A program made the position numbers and the translations under genes. Source: Chlorokybus atmophyticus (Eukaryota > Streptophyta > Chlorokybophyceae > Chlorokybales > Chlorokybaceae). From it: a stretch of 26,666 bases of DNA. Positions within the stretch are counted from its first letter, which is position 1. Every line of letters starts with the position of its first letter. The stretch is taken from NCBI GenBank assembly GCA_009103225.1, contig RHPI01001616.1, positions 708,430 through 735,095 of the forward strand, in the 5' to 3' direction. The notes beneath the pieces were generated by a model. The model had not been told where the DNA came from and ran no database searches. It worked only from the letters and a program-made list of their open reading frames with translations. Below are positions 1-9,960 of the stretch, in pieces.

Positions 1-86
<86 letters not shown>

Positions 87-91
87 CCCCC
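1..91. repeat. TC microsatellite ending in C8
   Basis: Pure TC dinucleotide repeat from the window edge to about 84, then eight C. It lies in the intron upstream of the first visible protease exon (239). The second protease copy has a 563-bp TC tract in the equivalent intron, so this is probably the truncated counterpart of that tract. Confidence 0.95.
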
Positions 92-113
92 AGGATTAGG
101 ATTAGGGTTAGGG
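92..113 (+). repeat. Short degenerate interstitial telomeric sequence
   Basis: Two variant GGATTA-type units followed by two TTAGGG-type units, directly after C8 and directly before TCTCTCTC. It starts with AGGATTAGG, the same seam as at the true telomere (26585). It is intronic with respect to the protease gene. Confidence 0.8.
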
Positions 114-238
114 TCTCTCTCAATGCATTGTTCCTGTCTGTGTGTGCGCTGGGTTAATTCCTCTCCTGCTTTGCTCTTTGCCATGCTTGACACGTGCGCG
201 CTTTCACTCATGTGTTGCCTTTTTCTCATCTGCCGCAG

Positions 239-1669
239 GCGAAGGGAGGAGCATCAGCGAATGTAGCCAGTGGTGATCTGCCTTCCAATGTCAACGTGGT
301 GGCTGACGATGCATCTGGCCAAGACGAAGGACGCGCCATGTTGCAGATAGTAAGTACATCGTACATGTCACTCAGAGTTTCCTGAATGTTATGCACATGC
401 CTCCCATAAGCAGCACACTTGTTATCCAAAGTCACAAACGCACACGCACACGCACACGCACACGCATGCGCATGCGTATCCGCACACACCCATACACGCA
501 CACAGGCACACGCACGCGCACACACGTTTTGATGATCAAACCGAGTGCCGCTGCGAACAGGTTTATGACGTCGCTCCTGGCGCAACCCTTTACTTCCACA
601 CTGCCAGCGGAGGCGTAGCACCGATGGCCAACGCCATTACTACACTCGCAAATCTGGGGTGCCAAGTCATCATTGATGACGTGAGCTGAAAAGCAGATGA
701 GTGTGTTTCACTTAGCACCTGTCTGTGTAGGATTTTGACCACTGATACAGCCTGCCTGCCTGTGTGACAGACGCTGTACTACCTGGCTGAGCCTTTCTAC
801 CAAGAAGGCATTGTAGGTACGCACACTTGTTGCTATGCTGCTTTCCTTGCATGCACGTGCGTGAGTTGCAATTGCACACATGTACATCTTTTCTCTGCCT
901 CACAATGCAGCTCAAGCCGTGGACAACGTCAACGCGAACCAGAACGTGGCATACTTCTCGGCCGCCGGCAATGAGGGTAGCTGCGCGTGGCGCACCAACA
1001 CGTGGACGGAGAGCGCTAAAGGCCAGCAGTACGTGTTCGACTCCACCGCACCCAACAACTTCCAGTCTTTCACTGTCGCAGCTCGCGACACTTTGACAAT
1101 AGTGTTGCAGTGGTCTGATCCGTGGAACAACGCGGTGACCAACTTGGATGCGAGCTTGTATACCAAGAACAGCGACGGCACGTACACGCAGCAGGACAGC
1201 GACACCTTTGACAACAGGGGTGCGGCGCCCATCGCCAGCGTCAGTTACACCAACCCGAATAGCGCTGTCACGTCAGTGTACTTCACGTTCCGTCGCGCTG
1301 CAGGTGTGTTACTGATGACTTTGTTGGGTGTGTTGTACGTGGTGATAACGCACTGCATTGTGTGCGCGCAGGCCCAGCTCCTTCCCACGTCAACTATGTG
1401 TGTTTCTCCCAATTAACCAGCAGCAGCACCGCACCCTCTCAGTACCAAGTTTACGCCCCGAGCCTCTTCGGCCACGCCAACGCTCCGGGCGCCTTCGCCG
1501 TCGCTGCCGTGCAGTACGACAAGACGCCGTCCTACACGGGTCAGAGCGTGCCGGGACCGGTCGAGGATTACAGCAGCACAGGGGGGATGGTGACATACTT
1601 TGGGTGGTCGGGCAACGCTATCACCCCAAAAACTCAGTCAAAGCCAGATGCCACAGCGCCAGGTAAGGG

Positions 1670-1710
<41 letters not shown>

Positions 1711-2247
1711 GTTTGTCTGTCCATCCGATCCGACCTTGCTGCATTGCTTGCTTCGCTCCAATGGCGCAGTTCATAATAGCTATGTGTGCTGGCTATGTTG
1801 ATGTGCACCAGATCGTGTGGTCACTACCGTTAACGGGTTCACTACCTTTGGTGGCACGTCCGCTGCAGGTAAGGGGCATACACTCACAATTGCTCTCGTT
1901 ATCATTTGTTCTGACCTTTGTTGCGTTGCACACTCACTTTGCGTATACCTCGTGTTTTTTAGCACCGCATGTGGGTGGTGTTGCCGCGCTCCTGCGGCAG
2001 AGGTCTCCCACGCGCACCCCAGCTGAGATCTACAACGCTCTGCGCTCCACCGCCATCGACATGGATGATCCATACAGATCGGGGTTCAACACAGGCTTTG
2101 ACTACGCTACCGGGTAATGGCCCTTAGTGCAATGCGTGCATTCAGCAGTCACTTTCTCTCTTTCTGCTGACGGTGCATTGACTGTGTGGCATGATATGCA
2201 GTACCGGCTTGATTGATGCCGAAGCGGCATACGTAGCGGTAACTTGA
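239..2247 (+). CDS. Subtilisin-like (S8) serine protease, copy 1, 5' part beyond window
   Basis: Predicted secreted endopeptidase of the subtilase fold; the visible exons encode 404 residues. Exons: 239-349, 561-680, 771-816, 911-1303, 1372-1662, 1812-1868, 1963-2113, 2202-2247 (stop TGA). All introns are GT-AG and all phases agree. Recognition: SAAGN oxyanion-hole motif (Asn codon 970-972), then a region of roughly 200 residues containing LQWSDPW, which may be a beta-rich insert, then FGGTSAAAPHVGG with the nucleophile Ser at 1859-1861, split by the intron after GTSAA. The first exon carries GDLP and DEGRAMLQI, where an ordinary subtilase would have its HGT histidine block. The catalytic Asp exon (VISDSYN in copy 2) must lie left of the window. 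The gene ends with GLIDAEAAYVAVT. S8 membership is firm; the substrate is unknown. Confidence 0.88.
435..527. repeat. CA/CG-rich simple repeat in protease intron
   Basis: CACACG-type repeat filling most of the 350-560 intron. Copy 2 carries the same tract at about 17798-17892 with changed unit numbers (ATACGC variants), the expected behaviour of a microsatellite after duplication. Confidence 0.85.
1671..1706. repeat. TG microsatellite in protease intron
   Basis: About 18 TG units just after the donor site at 1663. The equivalent intron of copy 2 (from 19081) has only about seven. Confidence 0.9.
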
Positions 2248-3771
2248 GCAACGAATTTTCCAACCGCCACCCTACTCCTGCAACACAGTGTGTGATGGTC
2301 CAGGCGTACCTGCAGCTGCAGGCCCTGGACATGCACATGCCAATTTTGACCTCCAACCCAGCCACCTACCCACAACAGCTTAGTGCAGTGCAGCTCAGAG
2401 GTCTTGTAGGGGTTTGCAACTGCCATGTCGTGCTCATATCAAGCAGCGCCATGTGTAGCAACTACGCAGCGCAACATATAGTGCCCATGTTCTGGAATGT
2501 TATTCTGCACTATGCTGCTGTTCCACAGACATGTTGTGCATTGCTTCCCTTGTAGATTGTCCGACCACCGTGGCACTGGTCACCGTGTTGAATAGTGCAG
2601 ACGTTGAGCTTTGTTTGACGATATGCGGTTCAGCGTGCTTGCAAGCCATTGCATATACATGCAGCCACCAGTGCTTTGCCCACCCGGCAACGCAAACGCA
2701 AACGCAAACGCCATACTTAACAATGTACGTAGCTTGCGCTTGATGTCCTCGCACTTGAGTGCAAGCCTGTCTGCGGGTGGTCAAGAGTGGAGGCACGCTC
2801 CCATCATCCAGCTGCAGACACATTACACCTTGGCTGCGGTCTTGAGCACCAAGTGCACTGTAGTGTGACAGCTATACCACACCATCTGGTGTTTACATCT
2901 GCAGATCGTCAACAGATTTGCCTCATGCTTTGCGAGGAGAGGGTGTGCAGGCCAGCATGATCATGATTTGGAGGGACAGAGTGTGCGTGCACTGAAATAA
3001 TTCTTCCCTTTTCAGACGCTTGGGCGCCAATCCTTGCCGCCTTGAAGTCAGTCGTGCAACATTCGAACTGTAGCGCATTGTGGGTGTCACACATCTGCAA
3101 GAGCAGCTCCAAATCGGACATCAGAGTCTCACCTTGACAACTGGACATTGCTCAAGGTAACTATGTAGTGCTGAAAGCTTTTTGCGCTGAACTACACTTC
3201 GGCGTTAGCGTGCTTGCGCAAACTTCTTAAAAATTGTGTCTAAGTGGGGAGGAACAGTAACTCGAACGAAGTCGTCATGTGCGTGCATACAAGAAACCAT
3301 AGTTGGTGCTAGGCTACCAGTAGGTGCTTGTGTCTGCTCAAGAGGTACCCAAACACCTGGAATTGAGGACTCAGAAACAGGGGTCTGACGGACTTAAACA
3401 CAGGACTGCTGTGTTTTGGACTTGTTGATAATTCCTGCGCCTGCCACAAAGACCATCTATATGAGCTTTCAGGTAATGGAGCTGACTATGTGGCTTTGCA
3501 GTGTTGGGGGAGTTGACGACAGCAGCACAGATGAGCGTGTTAACCTTCACGCCGCATCTCATGTCCATGCGCAGCTGCAATAACTGGTCGAAAAACACCA
3601 ATTGCGTCTCTAGCGACGGGGTGCTGAATACCGTCCACAATTGTTGCGCAACCGCATGCGGAAGTGTAACATGTGATGCTTTTTACGAGTCAGCACAACA
3701 CACATGCGCGCGCATGCGCGGCCTACGTTTATGGCATGATATGTGACTTACGAAGAGTCAGAATCCATTAC
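2248..3771. other. 3' flank of protease copy 1; possible minus-strand exons
   Basis: No convincing gene. Some minus-strand segments look coding-like: about 3500-3604 (contains MRCGVKVNTLIC), 3133-3191 (contains LSALHSYLEQCPVVK, followed by a GTGAGA donor) and 3010-3094 (contains CDTHNALQFECC). The intervening intron would be only 38 bp, and in the duplicate at 20190 a one-base insertion shifts another of the open frames, so constraint is doubtful. I recognise no family. This may be the 3' UTR and spacer, or the remains of a convergent gene. Confidence 0.25.
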
Positions 3772-4250
3772 ACATGATGGATCAATGGTGACATGATGCA
3801 TGACGCAGCAGCTGCAAACATAGGCTTGGAGCGGACACAAAGGCAGCTGCACGTGCACGCATACGGACACGCATACAAATGCAGCTATGCACACGCGCAT
3901 GCGCCCCAGCCCACAGCTGCCAAGCGCATTGAAACAGGCCCCACCATCTGCCAGTCCTTGAAGGTACTGCTTTCAACAAGCCTAATACCTGGTAGGCACA
4001 GCACGCCATATAAACATGCACGTGTGAGCACACCTTTGCTGCTCGGGAGAGCGGTCGCGCATGCAGGCCTGAGCTTGCTGACTGTACAGGGCATTAAGTT
4101 GCGCAGCGAACTTGCGCTCACTGAACAGCTTGTCCACCTTACCACCTGCCAAACAAGCTTGCGGTTGCTTTGTTAAACATATCAGCATAATGGGGACCGC
4201 ACGAGTGCTGCAGCAGCATCTTATACAGAAAAGTTAGTGTCCATGACAAA

Positions 4251-4271
4251 GGGGGGGGGGGGGGGGGGGGN
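4251..4271. other. G20 homopolymer ending in N (assembly seam)
   Basis: Twenty G followed by one N, sitting inside the minus-strand coding remnant. Sequence continuity here cannot be trusted. Confidence 0.85.
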
Positions 4272-4612
4272 ATGTTGTCCACTAGACGCTTCTCTTTGAA
4301 GCCCAAGTTCTTGCCACGAGCCTGATCTCAGTAGGCATACTGGCCCAAGTTGTGCGTGCACTTGAGGATGCGTCCGTGCATGGCCATGATGACGTCACCA
4401 GCATCAACCGGGGCGGCGTTCAACAGAGGTGGCGCCTCATCTGTGTCATCACCGATGCCCTTCGCACGGTGCAGACGTGGAATCTTGGGCAGATGTCCCT
4501 CAGCATCAGTCACAAAGTGAGTGGCATTGGGAGCAGCACCCAAAACCCATGTGAGCGTGGACTCAACAGCCAGACGCATGGCAAAATTACCCTGGGGAGG
4601 ATGCGACAGACT

Positions 4613-4617
4613 GACGC
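4613..4617. repeat. Target-site duplication GACGC, left
   Basis: GACGC immediately before the 5' LTR; repeated exactly at 12593-12597 after the 3' LTR. Five bp is the usual Ty3/gypsy target duplication length. Confidence 0.9.
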
Positions 4618-4920
4618 TGTAACGGAGTGCTACCGCTATGCGGTTCCCCGCCCTTATCTAATGATAAATAAGGGTTCCAACAGGATAAACACAGCCCTTA
4701 GAGTCGTATGAACACCATTATCGGCCCTAATAAGGTGTTATGTCACACCGATATCGACTTGAGACATGAGTCTCAAGTCGATATCGGCCGCATGGCGGTG
4801 CTGCTAACGCAGCGACCTCTTTCGATCCCCTGGCTGCCAGCGGCGGCGGCGGCGACGTGGCTGTGGTTGGTGGTGTTGGGGTAGGGGATTGAAGGGGGCG
4901 GTAGCACCCCCCTCCTTACA
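4618..4920 (+). repeat. 5' LTR of the chromovirus
   Basis: Starts TGTAACGGAG and ends CCTCCTTACA, so TG...CA with TGTAA/TTACA inverted termini. Contains a perfect hairpin at 4748-4787 (18-bp arms, ATGA loop) and a GGCGGCGGCGGCGACG stretch near 4840. Pairs with 12281-12592. Confidence 0.95.
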
Positions 4921-4922
4921 TT

Positions 4923-4934
4923 TGGTATCGGAGC
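4923..4934 (+). promoter_or_regulatory. Primer-binding site, initiator tRNA-Met type
   Basis: TGGTATCGGAGC begins two bases after the 5' LTR. It differs at one base from the common plant/fungal TGGTATCAGAGC, which pairs with the 3' end of initiator tRNA-Met to prime minus-strand DNA synthesis. Confidence 0.88.
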
Positions 4935-4992
4935 GAGGGCGGGGGGGCGGGGGGGGGCGGCGACGACTTTTGCGGCGGCGAGGCGCAGAGGC

Positions 4993-5022
4993 GGCAGTCG
5001 GCACTGAGCAGTGCCGACTGCC
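4993..5022 (+). other. Perfect 13-bp hairpin in retroelement leader
   Basis: Arms GGCAGTCGGCACT and AGTGCCGACTGCC around a GAGC loop. It lies 59 bases after the primer-binding site, where packaging or dimerisation structures often sit. That role is inferred only from position and shape. Confidence 0.6.
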
Positions 5023-5130
5023 ATCTCGTCAGGCCGGCGGCCTAATAGCGGCGGCAGCTAGCAGCCGCTACCCACTAGGGTGGGTAGTGGTAGTTGTTAG
5101 CTAGTTGTTGTTGTTGTATAATTGTATAGC

Positions 5131-5340
5131 TGTATAGTGCTGCTGTTGGTGTTGCCTAGCCTAGCCTTGCCTTGCCTTGCCTTGCCTTCCTGCTTAGCCT
5201 AGCCTAGCTTGCATGGCCTAGCTATAGTTGTATAGTGCTGCTGTTGGTGTAGCCTAGCCTAGCCTTGCCTTGCTTTGCCTTGCTTGCTTAGCCTAGCCTA
5301 GCTTGCATAGCCTAGCCTAGCTTGCATGGCCTAGCCTAGC
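5131..5340 (+). repeat. Imperfect ~98-bp tandem repeat of TAGCCTAGCC/TTGCC motifs
   Basis: Two units starting at TGTATAGTGCTGCTGTTGG (5131 and 5229), each followed by runs of CCTAG and CCTTG and by TAGCTTGCAT. A local minisatellite inside the retroelement leader. Confidence 0.75.
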
Positions 5341-5955
5341 TTGTTCGTGTGAAGGGGAGGCGGCCACTCGGGCAGCCTGATCTCAAGTATTGCATCTCAG
5401 CACATCACTTGTAACCAAATCCCACTATTACTTGTCAGTGTGCTCGTGGTTGGGGCTGCCACCACGTGGATTCGTGGTGGTGTAAGGGGGGGTTNGGGGG
5501 GTTTACACTTCTCCCACCCCAAGAAAGCAATCAAATGCCTACTTGGGCTGTTTTGGCCGCCATTCAGTGCGGTAGGGCCGCCAGATTCATTCTGGGCGGT
5601 CGATACCAAACCCTCAACTCGCAACTTGTTAATATCGGCCTGTAGGGTAATTCAACGAGAGTTTGGCACCTTTTGTGTCATATACAATTGTGAGTTAAGC
5701 AGGGTTGTACAAAGTGAAATTTTTGAGTTGTTGTAGCTTGTAAACCATTGCGTGGATTCGCGTGCGGTTTGTTTACGGGCGAGTGTCTTGTTCAGAGGTG
5801 TTGGACAGTTATTTTACGTGCTGTTTAACCCAAGTATAGCACCTTGAAATCAATGAGAAAGCAACAACAAACTGTGACACTTTCACAGTGCACAACTCAT
5901 GTGCTTGTGCACTCGTGCACTTGCAAACTTATTGACGGCTTGTCTCCTTGGGCAG

Positions 5956-7394
5956 ATGTCTCACCAAGGAGAGGAAAGAGGGATGTATCCCGTTCCTGAG
6001 GCTTCATCCTATGAGCCATCAAGTGATGAGGAAGTGAAGCACTCAAAAACGAGTGGTGGTTACAGTGTCAGTGAGGAGGAAGAAGCCAAGTCCAAGAGTG
6101 GTGAAGCTTCTTCAAAGAAGTCCTCTTATGACGACTAACCTATGGACGCTCGGAGCATCATCGGGGCGGCCATACCGAAGTACGCATCAGAGCGTGAAGC
6201 TCTTCTTGCTGCACACCCCCAGCTTCGCAAAGAAGTGTGGGATGAGTGGGCGCAAGTCTGTAATGCATATGAGACGGACTTCGCGGCACTCCCGCGCGCA
6301 AGCAAACAGATGGTGATTGGCATGATTGAGCACGAGTTGACGCGTAATGTACCGCAACTCATGCGCACAGATACACAAGTGGCCACTCTTATGGCTACTT
6401 ATGACAAACCAGGCCCGTAGCCAGGCCAGAGGATGGCGTTGAGGCTCTCACCTTATTGACGATGGAAACTCTGAAGCGTTGCAAGGACCTTTTCTGGTAA
6501 ATACGGCCTGAGCTGGAGGAGAAATTAGCTCGAGAAGAGCGCTTGACTGCATGCCTCGATGTTATGCAGTCCGAGTTGGTGGCATTACGCCAGCAGGTGG
6601 CCGGGGCTACCACAACTGTAGCAGGGACATCAGCTGGCCTACCCGTCACAGCGCTGAACAAGCCCGAGAAGTTCAAGCCCGATGGGGCTGTCAACATTCA
6701 TGATTGGGTGGTAAATGTAAAGCGCTACTTGGCTGCACTTCAGCGACCAGGTAGTGAGCATACATCTGTTGCTAAGTTGCTCATGCCACCTAACGCTTTG
6801 GCCGGGTGGGCACGTCAAATAAAAGATGGTGCTTCCAAGACTGTGGAGGCATTGTTTCAGTTTTTGGTCGAGCGCTATGGTGGCATGGACCCGGCTACTG
6901 CTCGCAACAAGCTTACCAAGCTGCGACAGAATGGTCGGGCGGCTTCAGTGTACTTGCAGGAGTTTCAGGCACTTGTTGGCCGGGTTAACAGTGGGCTCAT
7001 GCCCATGGACAAGGCTGAGCAGTTTGACCTGTACAAGCGCGGCTTGGATGCGCGCTTGCGCGACCAGTTGCAGTACAACACGTCAACAGGGCAACCGTGG
7101 GTTCCCGCGGACCTCGCAACCTTGCAGAGGTTGAGTGTGTATCTGTTCAACGACGATGCTGCGGCTGTGCTGGACAAGTCACAGGTTGTGGCTTTCGTCA
7201 AGCCACATGGGGGAGGGGGGAAGCGGTTCCCTCCACCAAGTGCGCATGCGGCGAAAAAGGCCAAAACCTCATACGCACCTGCGAGTGGTGCTACGCCTAT
7301 TGCAGCACGCGCCTACTACGTGTGCCAGCAGCCAGGTCACATTGCAAAGAACTGCCCAACCAAGGGAAAGGGCAAGGCCAAGAAGGTTGAATAG
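5956..7394 (+). pseudogene. gag: gag of the chromovirus (capsid/nucleocapsid), broken
   Basis: Starts at MSHQGEERG (ATG 5956). An acidic Ser/Glu-rich N-terminus runs to TAA 6136-6138; the same frame continues from ATG 6142 (MDARSIIGAAIPKY) to TAG 6418-6420; a shift then enters the frame that holds a coiled-coil-like segment (ELEEKLAREERL, after a TAA at 6498-6500) and the long open part to 7394. That part matches the retrotransposon Gag/capsid pattern (IHDWVVNVKRYL, VEALFQFLVERYGG, SVYLQEFQALVGRV, LYKRGLDARL). The nucleocapsid end has a zinc knuckle VCQQPGHIAKNC preceded by Tyr where the first Cys of the CCHC motif belongs, then a Lys-rich tail. Family assignment is firm; function is lost. 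Confidence 0.85.
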
Positions 7395-7503
7395 GAGTAC
7401 ATCGTGACTGATGTACCTTCATTTAGTGGCCAATTGCTAGTGTTACATACAGCAAACCGATGATGAATTGTCTCGTGTACATGTAATGACACATGCATGG
7501 TAA

Positions 7504-7836
7504 GCATGCTATGCATGTGCACATAATAAGTTGCCACTTTTTGATAGTGAAAAAGTGGATGACCAGGCTTGTGTGCTAGTGCATGTAGAATATAACATGC
7601 TAACGGAAGTTTTGCGCACATTGTGTGAGTTACAAAATAAACACACGACACTCAGTGTGGTTGTCATGGTGCCCAAGTATGGACCATGGCTAAAGCATAC
7701 TCCGGGGGGGACTGTGTTGAAACAATTCACAAAGTGTGAGACGGGGACAGTGCGGTTGTCAGCGGTATTGATCAACCCACGCATCAATCACGGAATCTTG
7801 GCTACCTTTCAAGGGCGAGTAGTACATTTATTGTGA
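7504..7836 (+). pseudogene. Extra pol N-terminal domain between gag and protease
   Basis: Open from 7504 to TGA 7834-7836, in the same frame as the protease that follows, so it probably belongs to the N-terminus of Pol. Visible features: NKLPLFDSEK, then HVEYNMLTEVLRTL, then VVVMVPKYGPWLKHTPGG. This order (N-K-LP-F-S, a Y-N-L-x-x-VL helix, a hydrophobic strand ending in VP.W...W/GPW) resembles a domain I recall beside RNase H or methyltransferase-like modules of DIRS-like and some Ty3 elements, with V-E-Y where those have P-P. That link is from memory and weak. No catalytic motif is evident. Confidence 0.4.
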
Positions 7837-8282
7837 ACCTTCACAGGCACGGCACAGAGTATTACTAGCTCGTTCTTGGTTGACACCGGGGCAACGCATA
7901 ACTTCGTCGAAGAAAAATGGGTTATGCGCAAAAAGATAGCGTGTAAACCCTCAGCCTGCTCAGCTGCTGAGGGTACGTTATCGGTAAAAGGTGAAATCAA
8001 GTTGAAAGTCGAGATTGGTAGTTATCAAGCTAATTTAACTTTCATTGTAGTACCCATTGACATAGTTGGTGTTGATGTGGTATTTGGCCAGGAATAGCAG
8101 AATCAAGTGTCTATGACAATAGATACTGCTGCACGACTGTGCACAGTAAATAAGGGGCGTAAGCGCATCACTTTGTCCGTGCAGGGGTCGCATAGCTTGG
8201 AATACGGCAAGCAAACGGACCCTGCATTATATACGGCGCTTCAAGTGAGGTGTGCGTTACGTAGAACACACCTGCTTTTCTA
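7837..8282 (+). pseudogene. Aspartic protease domain of Pol
   Basis: Retropepsin-like: FLVDTGATHNFV with catalytic Asp at 7882-7884, followed by beta-strand-like segments and VDVVFGQE. A TAG at 8095-8097 stands where the family normally has Trp (G-x-D/E-W). The frame continues (QNQVSMTIDTAARL) to about 8280, where a frameshift separates it from the RT. The enzyme would cleave the Gag-Pol polyprotein. Confidence 0.85.
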
Positions 8283-9130
8283 ATGCACTTGACGTCGAGT
8301 GATGATGTAGTGCCTAGCAATATAGAAGGTGTGGCGGACATCTTTGAGAAATTTCAGGATGTATGCTCAGATGAGTTGCCGGGCTTGCCCCCTGATGGAG
8401 GTGTCGGACACACAATACCTTTAATTCCTGATAAAGAGCCTCCATTTCGGCCTATATGTAAGTTGAGCCCTCGTGAGAGGGGAAAAATGGAAACGCAGAT
8501 CAAAGAGTTATTGAAAAGGGATTGATTGAGCCAAGTTTTTCACCCTTTGGCGCACCCATATTGTTTGTTATGAAAAAATGGGAAGTTGCGCATGTGTGTG
8601 GATTACCGTGCTCTACAAGATCACGATACATAACAGATACCCGTTGCCAAGGATTGATGATGTGTTTGACAAGATGTCAGGGAATGCGTATTTTAGGACG
8701 CTAAACTTGACAAGCGGCTATAATCAAATCCGTTTTCACCCTTCGGATGTCTATAAGGCAGCATTTAGGACACCTACGGGCCATTATCGATACAAAGTGT
8801 TACCTTTTGGACTGACTAATGCACCCGCTGTGTATTAGAAGGAAATGAATACAATTTTCGGTGATATGCTTGGTCAACATTTATGTTATGATATACTTGG
8901 ATGACATCATTGTCTTTAGTAACACAAAGGGAAGAACATATGCAACCCTTGGAAGCGTGTTTGCAAGATTGCGCAAACATCGTTTGTTGGCAAATCTCAC
9001 CAAGTGTGATTTTTGTAAAACGGAGTTGCCCTTGTTGGGTCACATTGTGAGTGGTGCGGGTATAAAACCTGACCCTCCCAAAATGCAGATTGTAAAAGTG
9101 GCCCCAACCTCAGAATATCCATCAACAAAG
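8283..9130 (+). pseudogene. Reverse transcriptase domain of Pol, several frameshifts
   Basis: Begins with a linker (FEKFQDVCSDELPGLPP, SPRERGKMETQIKELLKR), then fingers and palm: IEPSFSPFGAPILFV (shift near 8518), MCVDYRAL (shift near 8577), ITIHNRYPLPRIDDVFDKM (shift near 8625), LNLTSGYNQIRFHP, TPTGHYRYKVLPFGLTNAP. TAG 8836-8838 replaces the Gln usually found after NAP-x-x-F/Y. After another shift near 8880 comes the catalytic YLDD (8894-8905) and IIVFSN, then KCDFCKTELPLLGHIVS. All landmarks of a Ty3 RT are present but no frame is intact. Confidence 0.92.
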
Positions 9131-9872
9131 GTCGTTTCTAGGGTTGGCAAACTACTTTCGCAAGTTCATGATGGGGTACTCGACAGTTGTCATGCCTTTG
9201 ACAAAACTGTTGCGTAAAGATGCCCCGTTCACTTGGATAACAGCACAAGAAGCTGCTATGCAAAAGGTGAAGTTGGCTTTAACATCGGCGCCGGTGTTAG
9301 CACTGCCAAATTGGGACAAGCACTTCACAGTGGTTAGTGACGCATCAACACTTGGGTGTGGTGCGGTACTGTTGCAAGATGGTAGACCTTGTGCTTATGA
9401 GAGTAGGAAGTTCATTCCTACAGAGGTGAACTACATTATAACAGAGCAAGAACTATTGGGTATAGTTCAGGCTCTTGAGATATGGAGATGTTACTTAGAG
9501 GGTGTTTAGTTCGCTGTTGTGACTGATCACAACCCGTTGGTGTATTTCTCAACACAGCAAAACTTGTCGAGACGGCAAGCACGCTGGAATGAGTTTTTGT
9601 CCAGGTTCACCTTTGATTGGGTGTATCAGCCGGGCGAAACCAATGTGGCTGACCCTTTAAGTCGCTGCCCGCCATTACTGGCGGTGATGCGCGAGCAAAT
9701 GCTCGCGACGCGCAGCACAATGTCTCTCGATGATGAGTTTGTGCAAGCTGTTGTACAGGGGTACACTTTGGACCCGAGGTTTCCTAATGCAGACAACTTA
9801 CAAAAGTTTGACAGACGTGACAATCCGTATTACATAAGCAACAGTTCCCCGACCATGCTGAACTTCGTGTAA
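9131..9872 (+). pseudogene. RNase H domain of Pol
   Basis: Opens with SFLGLANYFRKF and PLTKLLRKDAPF, then the RNase H core: VVSDASTLGCGAVL (first catalytic Asp), YIITEQELLGIVQALEIWR (Glu) and VTDHNPLVYF (Asp), and ADPLSR at the end of the domain. A TAG at 9507-9509 interrupts the frame between Glu and the last Asp; otherwise the frame is open from 9144 to 9872. It degrades the RNA strand of the RNA-DNA hybrid during reverse transcription. Confidence 0.92.
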
Positions 9873-9956
9873 GATGCATAGCGGATGTACACGATCCACC
9901 TTATGCTAGGCACTTGTGTAGTCGCAAGACCACTAAGACAGCGCAACAGTTGTATT

Positions 9957-9960
9957 GGTG
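9957..9960. repeat. Target-site duplication GGTG of the nested element, left
   Basis: GGTG precedes the left 79-bp repeat and recurs at 10968-10971 after the right one. The integrase frame becomes continuous when one copy is kept, which supports this as a real target duplication. Confidence 0.8.

Larger units (their letters stand above)
394..3771 (+). repeat. Segmental duplication, left copy
   Basis: Collinear, nearly identical to 17755-21174. It includes seven protease exons, their introns and about 1.5 kb of 3' flank. The right border is sharp: both copies read GAATCCATTAC, then diverge (3772 versus 21175). The left border is obscured because copy 2 begins immediately after an N at 17753. 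Differences are scattered substitutions, small indels and microsatellite length changes, so the duplication is recent but not fresh. Confidence 0.95.
3982..4617 (-). pseudogene. Unrecognised minus-strand coding remnant, part left of the retroelement
   Basis: Read right to left. A frame is open from the insertion point 4617 to a TGA at 4330-4328 and contains NFAMRLAVESTLTW and DAEGHLPKIPRLHRAKG. The same frame stays coding-like past that TGA (ARGKNLGFKEKRLVDN) until the G20-N tract at 4251-4271. Beyond the tract, 4250-4139 reads LYKMLLQHSCGPHYADMF in one frame, then 4188-3982 reads KVDKLFSERKFAAQLNALY in another. This looks like one protein broken by a stop, a gap and a frameshift. The family is not recognised. 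The matching right-hand part lies at 12598-12673. It could be a host gene or an older transposon gene. Confidence 0.45.
4935..5955 (+). other. Untranslated leader of the chromovirus
   Basis: About 1 kb without a credible reading frame. It opens with G-rich runs (4937-4966), has a perfect hairpin at 4993-5022 and an imperfect tandem repeat at 5131-5340, and holds an isolated N at 5495 between G runs. Long leaders before gag are common in plant-type Ty3 elements and usually carry packaging signals. Confidence 0.7.

Noticed and set aside
226-665. Overlapping frames on both strands rich in Arg/Thr/His/Val
   Set aside because: They follow the CA/CG simple repeat within a protease intron; the true exons lie at 239-349 and 561-680.
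5131-5340. CRISPR-like array
   Set aside because: Short CCTAG/CCTTG repeats without regular unique spacers, inside a eukaryotic retroelement leader.
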